A stretch of DNA of 64,000 nucleotides from Cyclina sinensis. Lineage: Eukaryota > Mollusca > Bivalvia > Venerida > Veneridae. Made by a program: the position numbers and the translations under genes. The DNA is taken from the NCBI GenBank assembly GCA_012932295.1, contig JAAONU010000013.1, forward strand, positions 6,866,603 through 6,930,602. The letters run 5' to 3'. This document shows, in pieces, positions 58,001 to 64,000 of this stretch (positions within the stretch are counted from its first letter, which is position 1; every line of letters begins with the position of its first letter). The notes below the pieces were generated by a model. That model was not told the DNA's origin and made no database searches. It saw nothing but the letters and a program-made list of their open reading frames with translations.

Positions 58001-61000
58001 CAAGATTTAATCAGAAACAATGATAACATATTTCATCGGTGTGAAATTAAAATATCATTTTTGATAATCATCAACATCTTTTAAATATTTGATCCCTTGA
58101 TATGTTTTTTTAATAAAGTATGTTCAATCTTGCAACATTTCTTTCAAAAAGGCGTTTCTAGGCAGTAATCTACCCTTAATCCAGGAAAGTAACTGCTGCG
58201 TGGTGTGGCGCTTCATATGACAAAATTAGGGATTTATTAATAACGGCTTATATGATTTTGTTTGTTTCGGTTTCTTTTGCAGTTACTTTTTGGGTAATGA
58301 CTTGAAAGCATGTGTATTAATTACAAGAAAGTGCACATGTGTTTGTATAGATGCAATCTCTGACAAACCCGACAGACAATCGATTCTTTGGTTCAGCAGT
58401 TAGAGCTTTGGTTTAACAAATTACGTATGATAGAGGCGCCATGGTACAAATGGTTCTCACAGATGGATGTTTAAATGCATTAAGAGTTCTACAGTTACAT
58501 AAATATTCTGAATGTGTTAAATTACATGTATCCGACACTTTTTACGTCTGCAGAATCTTCTGCGCCAACTTGAACTTGAGTCAATTTTAAAATACACAAT
58601 GAGGTGGCTGTAGCTTATTGTTTTTGAATCCAAAAAAGTATTAAGGTGTTCTGTTTTATTTCTTTGTCAAGGGAGCGTTATTATTATTTCTAATGCTTAG
58701 GCTAATACTTAGGTAAGCACACACAATACTACACAGAAATAAAATTTAAGAACAGATACTGAGGTAGTTTTATTAAAAGAGGTTACAGAAATCGCTCACC
58801 TATATGTAAATGGTATCGACTCAAACAACATAAAAACGAAAAAGAACAAAGGTATTAATAGCATTCCATCGGTTTGTTCTAGTAATATTTTATTCATTTA
58901 CAGAGAGAAATCTGTCCAAGCTTAGCAGATATGAAAGGTCGTGTTTTCGTACATTCTGGTGTTTGGACTGCTGTAAAATTTGATACAAAACATCTTCCAA
59001 AGGTAAGATAATCATTATCGCTATTTACCATGCTGTAAAACTTCTATTCAATCTCATTCATCATTTCTAATCTGAAAGTTAATCTACTTTGTTGTTGCAG
59101 GCCAACCCTACAGCTTACTTGTACACGTGCGAGATACCAGCCGCCGCAAAACTGTCAGCAGCTGTTCGAGTCGGGGATTCCATATTCTGTAACATAAGTG
59201 TTAGTCTCTCATTTCTAAAATTACCTTATTGTGGTTCAATGATAACATGTTATTTATAAAAGTGTCTGTTAAAATTCATTCTCTGTAAAGATTCTCATTT
59301 TTAGAATTACAAGTTAACTGTAGAAAAGTTGTAAAGTTGTTTATCCTGTTTTTAGTTTCAGTTACAAAATAACCACCTGACATATTAAAGATAATGAAAT
59401 GCGCCGTCATTTATAATGCAATAGCTATTCTTGACGCTGAAATACTATTTCGGTCATTTTTTTTTTACAGATATCGTCTTCTTCTGGTGTGCCAAAACAA
59501 GATTTCAAAGTTAGAGTCAGTTACCTTGTGGAAGGTCAGCCAACAGCAGAAATAGACGACGAGTTTGATAATTTTGGTACTATCAAATTTTCTGAATTCT
59601 TTTCTTTTCTTCCGATAACGAAACGGACGGACAGGCGGACGACTGACAACCGTAGACTTCGATCCTAACAGTCCATTATTAAAATTTATTTCTGTCAACA
59701 CATATTTACGTCCTAGTCTTCAGTCGATAAGTTCCAAACCACGAAACGTTTTTGGAGAACAAATCAGAATAACGTTATCACATTTAAACTAAGATAAAGA
59801 AAATGTGAATGAATAATTTAAAATAAATGAAATCATGTCCCTATATTTTAGTGACGGTATATAACTGTTCACTACTAGCAAAAGACTACAGTCAGTGTCA
59901 AGCGTTAAATAAAAGCAAATACAACTGTAGCTGGTGTCCGAACAGAAATACTTGTGGGTATGAAGATGAACAATGCGCCTTTGGAACAAACCCTGCACCT
60001 ACTGTAATCAAAGTAAGTTTTTCGATGAATTAATAAGTGTCCCAGTTTGATGACTGTCCTGCAAGAGTACTTTTTTCGGATTAAAATATGATCTGGTATA
60101 ATGAGAAGCAGTGGTCGAGGGGTTTGAGTGCCGGATTCCCACTCCTGAAGTTGTTGGCTAAAATCCCACCAGGACTGAGACTCTCTAGTGACATTGCACA
60201 TCCTTCATTTTCGGCGCGAGTACTGGTTTGGACCCAGGAGACTGTCATCGAGAGAGATTAATATAAGTTACAAGAACTGGCCTCCACATCGATGTAAAAT
60301 GAATACGTTAAAACTAAGAGACCATTTCTGCATCATAGTAAGAACTATCAGAAGTATAATTGAATAATTGAATATCATCATTCATACTTGTAAGCAATTC
60401 TTAACATAGTTTCAAAGATATGTAAACAAATGTTTAACATGACTATATGTATTACAGATCTTGCCAAGAAATGGCTCTACCATGGGAAATACTAGGATAA
60501 CTGTGTCAGGGATTAATTTAGGTACAAAAATAGCAGATATAGAATCCGTTGAAGTGGCGAATATTCCATGTGAGCTTAGCAAAGATGAAAATGACTTTCT
60601 TGTGATAAGTCTTGAAGATTTCGAAAGCAAAGTTCCAACACAGTAAGTTCAAAAAGAATTGCTGATCTTCTAAAAACAATTGTCAGCCTTATAAACAAAA
60701 GCATGTATGTTTTAATTTCTAGACATTGGCTCTGTTTTAGGCGTAAACAAGTCAAAAAAGTTTTTTTAAAAAGCATATCAGGGGAAAAACATAGTAAAAA
60801 CAAAGCCCCCGAACCCAGTCAAACAGTAGAGGAAAAGATAGCATCAATTCCTTTAAAGATCAGTTAAGAAAGAACATCACAAACAATTAACGACAATGAG
60901 AACCCGAGAGGTTTTTGCTACTGCGCGTTTGAAAACGATTCTAGGGTGCATCATCCTCGCAATTGGCTCAACAGGTTCTCCTAAGAACAAAAAAGGTGAA

Positions 61001-62238
61001 GGAATGGCAGTAGATATTTAAATGATTTTATTTTAGATGGTATTTGGTCAGAAGGCGCAGTTGACAACCTTAAAGGTAAAAGTTTTGCTTTACTTTGAGT
61101 TGGTGCCATTTAATGTGTTGTAAGAATGCCATTGCATGAAAAGCGACATAATTTTTCAAGTGACTTCACGACCTACGTAATATTGACATATCTTACGCGC
61201 GTCTAGCTTTTGTATTAAAGGCACTACAACAAAGTATTTGCGCGCTTAATCACTGACCCGAAAGAAAGGGGACTGTAAAAAGAGTAATTCTGGTACAAGA
61301 TAATGCACAGGACCTACTCAATTTAAATGTAACAGAATGTCGGTGAACATGCAACAATGAGTGATCAATAAAATAACACACACTTAACAATTATCAAAAA
61401 TGACTACATTGGTTATCGCCTTGGAACAGTCAGTGTCAAAACATATGCTACTAGCAAGTTTAAACCTCACATTTGCCCAATAGGTTATCATAAGAACAAA
61501 CAAGAACAAGTTATCTTTGGTGAATTAACTCCAACTTACCTATCAACTCCACAGTGTTGCATGTAAAAGCACACATACATACAAAACATAAAAACCCAAT
61601 GGCATAGTAGAGTGAAAGGGATAGGTACTCAATGACGTAACTGAAGCCAGAGCCTTTGGATTAAAATCAGCAAGAACACGATGGCAGGAATAAAAGATAC
61701 TTTCTATGTTCTTATAAAGATTTTTTTCATAGAAACTTTTATAAACTCTCTAACCCCTGCCACCGTCGTGCAAACAAAGAGGTAAATACGCAAAGCAATC
61801 AACTGCAGACGGGTTAATTATCAAGCAGGCAGAGTGCTACAGAATATCATGTTGGTACCCTTTCTTTTTCAAAATACAGATGGATTTTACAAATGACGTT
61901 TAGAAATTAATATTTTATTTTTATTTTCTTTAATTTATAAATCAAATCTCCATAAAACACGGGTTGAGAAATATCTTGTAGCAGTAGTGATTTTAAACTG
62001 TAAATGTATTTCTTATTTAAATCTGGGTATCGGCCATAAAACATGCAAAACGTTTGCAGTTTTTTAGATCGTTATAAAACCAAGATGAATTAGGACTTTA
62101 ACATATTAAAATGTTACGTTTTATGTGTTATTTAGAATAGTGTGTTACACAAGACCTTCTGTGAATGCAAGAGCGGGTTTCGTTAACGTTATAGTGAATG
62201 GAATGAAGTCCTCATCGTACATAGAATATTCATACAAG
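50967..62238 (+). CDS. Plexin-like receptor, copy 3 (3' end outside window)
   Basis: Fourteen exons: 50967-52028, 52259-52461, 52827-52946, 55361-55461, 55997-56126, 56489-56633, 57053-57158, 57668-57773, 58904-59002, 59101-59199, 59471-59576, 59852-60012, 60458-60642 and 62136-62238. They code for about 909 residues: signal peptide, Sema, PSI1, IPT1, PSI2, IPT2, PSI3 and IPT3. IPT4 onward lies beyond the window. Exon lengths equal copy 2 except for exon 2, which is one base short (about 52270, TTCCG to TTCG), which breaks the Sema frame. Copy 3 is closer to copy 2 than to copy 1. Whether it too lacks a GAP domain cannot be seen. Confidence 0.86.
52259..52946 (+). CDS. Copy 3 exons 2-3: end of Sema
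   Basis: Exon 52259-52461 encodes DYDFTCENAYQSFIYVIGNS and IIVGTSTGNILQ but is 203 bases instead of 204; the missing base is in its first 15 bases, so the frame from exon 1 is wrong until about 52270. Exon 52827-52946 encodes TLSGYGSPITLFSKIKVTPP and DEDTLYAISEEK. Confidence 0.85.
53348..55235 (+). mobile_element. 5'-truncated LINE in copy-3 intron 3
   Basis: Reverse transcriptase reading: NYRPVSILSIISKIYEKVVY, FQSGFRRGFSTDTCLVHL, GMILLDLQKAFDTVDRSILL, SCGVPQGSILGPLLFLIYVN and YADDSGIM (catalytic YADD). It is a jockey/CR1-type non-LTR element. The frame shifts near 54225-54290 and resumes with QCHFDYACSFWYYGLNKMWM to about 54614. The endonuclease is missing (5' truncation). The 3' end is AAATAAATCTATCTATCTT. 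The copy-2 intron (21265-21295) is continuous across this point, giving the boundaries. Confidence 0.83.
55361..57158 (+). CDS. Copy 3 exons 4-7: PSI1 and IPT1
   Basis: Exons 55361-55461, 55997-56126, 56489-56633 and 57053-57158. They encode NCSEISSCDEAMKVHDPLC then GWCVYKQR, MTRKADCLDGTNHWISSLKN, VTVMLRQLPEPLPGDLYQC and YLEASLKISVRTISIGNVVL. All lengths and phases match copy 2. A minus-strand frame over exon 5 is a shadow. Confidence 0.87.
57668..59576 (+). CDS. Copy 3 exons 8-11: PSI2 and IPT2
   Basis: Exons 57668-57773, 58904-59002, 59101-59199 and 59471-59576. They encode CGDCISKTSQDCQWC, RCQRKGSPCSTELIAS, CPSLADMKGRVFVHSGVWTA, YLYTCEIPAAAKLSAAVRVG and KVRVSYLVEGQPTAEIDDEF. The last exon ends TTTG before GTACTA. 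Confidence 0.88.
58380..58640 (+). mobile_element. Decayed tRNA-like repeat in copy-3 intron
   Basis: TGGTTCAGCAGTTAGAGCTT resembles an A box and GGTACAAATGG a degenerate B box. It lies in intron 57774-58903, which otherwise shows no signal and is longer than the copy-2 counterpart (310 bases). Confidence 0.3.
59852..62238 (+). CDS. Copy 3 exons 12-14: PSI3 and IPT3
   Basis: Exon 59852-60012 (PSI3: TVYNCSLLAKDYSQCQALN, NRNTCGYEDEQC), exon 60458-60642 (ILPRNGSTMGNTRITVSGIN, ESVEVANIPCELSKDEND) and exon 62136-62238 (IVCYTRPSVNARAGFVNVIV, ending IEYSYK). The intron after 62238 contains a Tc1 transposon, and the next exon is outside the window. Confidence 0.88.
60108..60300 (+). mobile_element. 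Probable tRNA-derived SINE in copy-3 intron
   Basis: GCAGTGGTCGAGGGGTTTGA resembles an A box and GGCTAAAATCCCACC a decayed B box. The copy-2 intron at 26501-26759 lacks this segment, so it is an insertion in copy 3. Confidence 0.45.
60780..61660 (+). repeat. Dispersed repeats in copy-3 intron 13
   Basis: Two segments, 60780-61020 and 61420-61650, resemble the repeat at 12720-13110 of the copy-2 region. The ~400 bp between them has no identified feature. They account for the larger size of this intron (1.5 kb against 0.2 kb in copy 2). Confidence 0.45.
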
Positions 62239-62309
62239 GTAAAGTTATCAGAATAAGTGTTTACCTAATTTTAAATATCATTTTTTACTTCTAGTTGTTT
62301 GTATATTTA

Positions 62310-63822
62310 TACTGGTCGTCAGTAAAAAGTTACCAGTCAGTTAAATGTCAATATTTTCAACACAAATTCTAAAATTCATATTTAATCAGTATCATTCTTT
62401 ACTTTAATTCATTACAATTGCATAATGTATTGAAATGGATTGAAATTGATAATGACGCAAAGTCTTCAAGGCTGATTTATCTCTTAACGTCAGAAATCAA
62501 ATGTCACAGACCTTAGTATTGTGTATGTCCTCCTTCGGCATCAACAACGGCGTGACATCTTCGCCTCATACTGCTAATAAGGCGTTGTATTCGGTACTGG
62601 GGGATCGCCTCCATTCCTCGGTTAGTGCTTGTATCAGCTGATTACGGTTGGTGATCTTACGTCTGCCGTCATAAACGTGACGTCCGAGTTGGTGCCACAA
62701 ATGTTCGATCGGACTTAAATCTGACGAAAACACAGGTCAGGGCAGAACATGCACATTATATTCACGAAGAAAGTCCATTGTGACTCTGGCAGAGTGAGGC
62801 CTTGCATTATCTTGTTGAAAGGTTGTGACGTCACCATTTGTTTGCAGAAACGGAAGAACTACCGGCTGCACAATCTCATTGACGTAACGCTGTGCCGTCA
62901 AACTCCCGTCAACAACTACCAACGGTCTCTTGTGTCTCCAAGATATACCCGCCCATACCATTACGCTTCCTCCACCCCACCGTGGAGCTTGGCGCACACA
63001 ACAGTCCGCATATCGTTCACCACGCCTACGCTACACTTTACGTCGTCGATCAGGCATGTCAATGCAAAATCTTGATTCGTCTGTAAACAAGACACCTTTC
63101 CACTGCCTTTGATTCCATCTCACATGCTGCCTTCACCATGCATAACGATTGCGGCGCCATTTCCGGTGTGAGCACGTTACCCCTATATACATTATACGCT
63201 TTTATGTTACGTTCATTCAGCCGACGACGCACTGTTGACTCGCTAATTCGACGTTGGTGGTTACCAGTTGTCTCCCGAGCAGTTTCTACCGCCGTACGAA
63301 AGCGATCGCAGAGATGCGTAAGGACCATACGTCGGTCCTGTTGACGTGACGTTACTCTCTGACGTCCTGGACGCTGCTTGTCCTTCACAGAGCCAGTTTC
63401 GTCATTGCGTGCAATAAGTTTCATCACTGTTTGGTAACAACAACCAAATATTCTAGCTGCGTCACGAAAGGACGCACCTGCAGAAATCATACCGACGGCC
63501 TCCTGACGTTGTGCCTCGCTAAGACGTCCCATGCTTTGTAAATTTGTTCACTTCTGTTTGCCTTTCTGTAGCAATTTGTAATGCTTTCAAATACGCTAGC
63601 AATATGTGAGATTTGGGATGTATACATGTTACGAATCACGAAAACCCCGTTTTGAACGTGCGCACGGTGGGCAGTATTCCGAGCGTAAAACAGGTTTACT
63701 TGTGTGTACATTTACGAGAAAACGGATAATTTGCAAATAGAAACTTGTCATATGTATCTCTGTGAAACGCCATAGTAGTACATGAGACTTCTATTGTGGT
63801 GACTTTCTATTGCCGGCCAGTA
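62310..63822 (-). mobile_element. Tc1-type transposon, inactive
   Basis: Inverted ends TACTGGTCGTCAGTAAAAAG (left) and its imperfect inverse ending GGCCAGTA (right), about 26 bp, flanked by TA. The copy-2 intron near 27316 has the site without the element. The minus-strand transposase starts at 63532 (MGRLSEAQRQEAVGMISAG, helix-turn-helix; RPGRQR hook-like motif). A frameshift near 63115 precedes GVLFTDESRF (first catalytic D). Then VMVWAGIS, TFQQDNARPH (second D) and DLSPIEHLW (E). Two tryptophan codons have become stops, near 63020 (TAG) and 62739 (TGA). Confidence 0.88.
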
Positions 63823-64000
63823 TAATATATACTAGCAACATGTTTATGGTTGTAATGAATGAAATTCTAAGGCATAGTCTTCTTTTTCTATAACTAGATT
63901 AAAGCAAATAACAACCCATTCCAGCATGGGCAGAAATCTCTTTTCTTGATTTATTTCATCCGCATATCTTAACTGAAACCGCTCAAGTTATCGTTAGCTT

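Noticed and set aside
62749..63344. Plus-strand frames over the Tc1 element
   Set aside because: They are antisense to the transposase and carry no recognised domain.
1..64000. CRISPR arrays, operons or bacterial signals
   Set aside because: Intron-containing animal-type genes and transposons throughout; no prokaryotic features seen.

Overview
This is AT-rich eukaryotic DNA with short exons, GT-AG introns and dense, decayed transposons. The genes are plexin relatives, and the repeats (tRNA-derived SINEs, jockey/CR1-like LINEs, Tc1, hAT and TTAA-type MITEs, degenerate ~150-bp tandem repeats) look like those of a lophotrochozoan, probably a bivalve mollusc. The phylum is an inference from repeat style; no sequence here proves it.

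The window holds a tandem cluster of plexin-like receptor genes, all on the + strand, with identical intron positions and phases. Copy 1 (7-8957) enters the window at its second PSI domain and runs to its stop. Copy 2 (11609-33395) has all 22 exons: signal peptide, Sema, PSI, IPT, PSI, IPT, PSI, four IPTs, one membrane segment and a short tail. Copy 3 (50967-62238, continuing past the window) covers signal peptide to IPT3. Between copies 2 and 3 lie scraps of a fourth, copy-1-like gene: one dead exon (about 36845-36945) and a dead cytoplasmic-tail exon with its 3' flank (about 44628-45770). The order type-1, type-2, type-1 pseudogene, type-2, together with matching intergenic DNA upstream of copies 2 and 3, indicates duplication of a two-gene unit.

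The main biological point is that copies 1 and 2 have a full plexin ectodomain but no plexin GAP domain. Their tails are only about 135 and 260 residues, tyrosine-containing, and share a KLTFQ...Y-[IL]-H-P-V ending. Copy 1 has amplified an 18-residue tail unit about seven times; copy 2 has roughly one and a half units. Copies 1, 2 and 3 each carry one or two small coding indels relative to the others, so each may be a recent pseudogene or contain assembly errors; the sequence alone cannot decide.

Introns and intergenic DNA contain: a LINE split by a ~3.2-kb ~144-bp satellite-bearing element (13.5-19.7 kb); a TTAA-flanked MITE (19.8-20.3 kb); SINEs; an LTR/primer-binding-site remnant (about 37.5 kb); a 1.6-kb foldback element (38.1-39.7 kb); a hAT element retaining a BED finger (39.9-40.9 kb); TA and CA microsatellites; a ~0.6-kb tandem array (42.1-44.0 kb); a LINE endonuclease fragment (44.07-44.6 kb); a TTAA-flanked 1.5-kb element in the copy-3 promoter region (49.3-50.8 kb); a LINE in a copy-3 intron (53.3-55.2 kb); and a dead Tc1 transposon (62.3-63.8 kb). 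For several of these the paralogous gene supplies the empty site.
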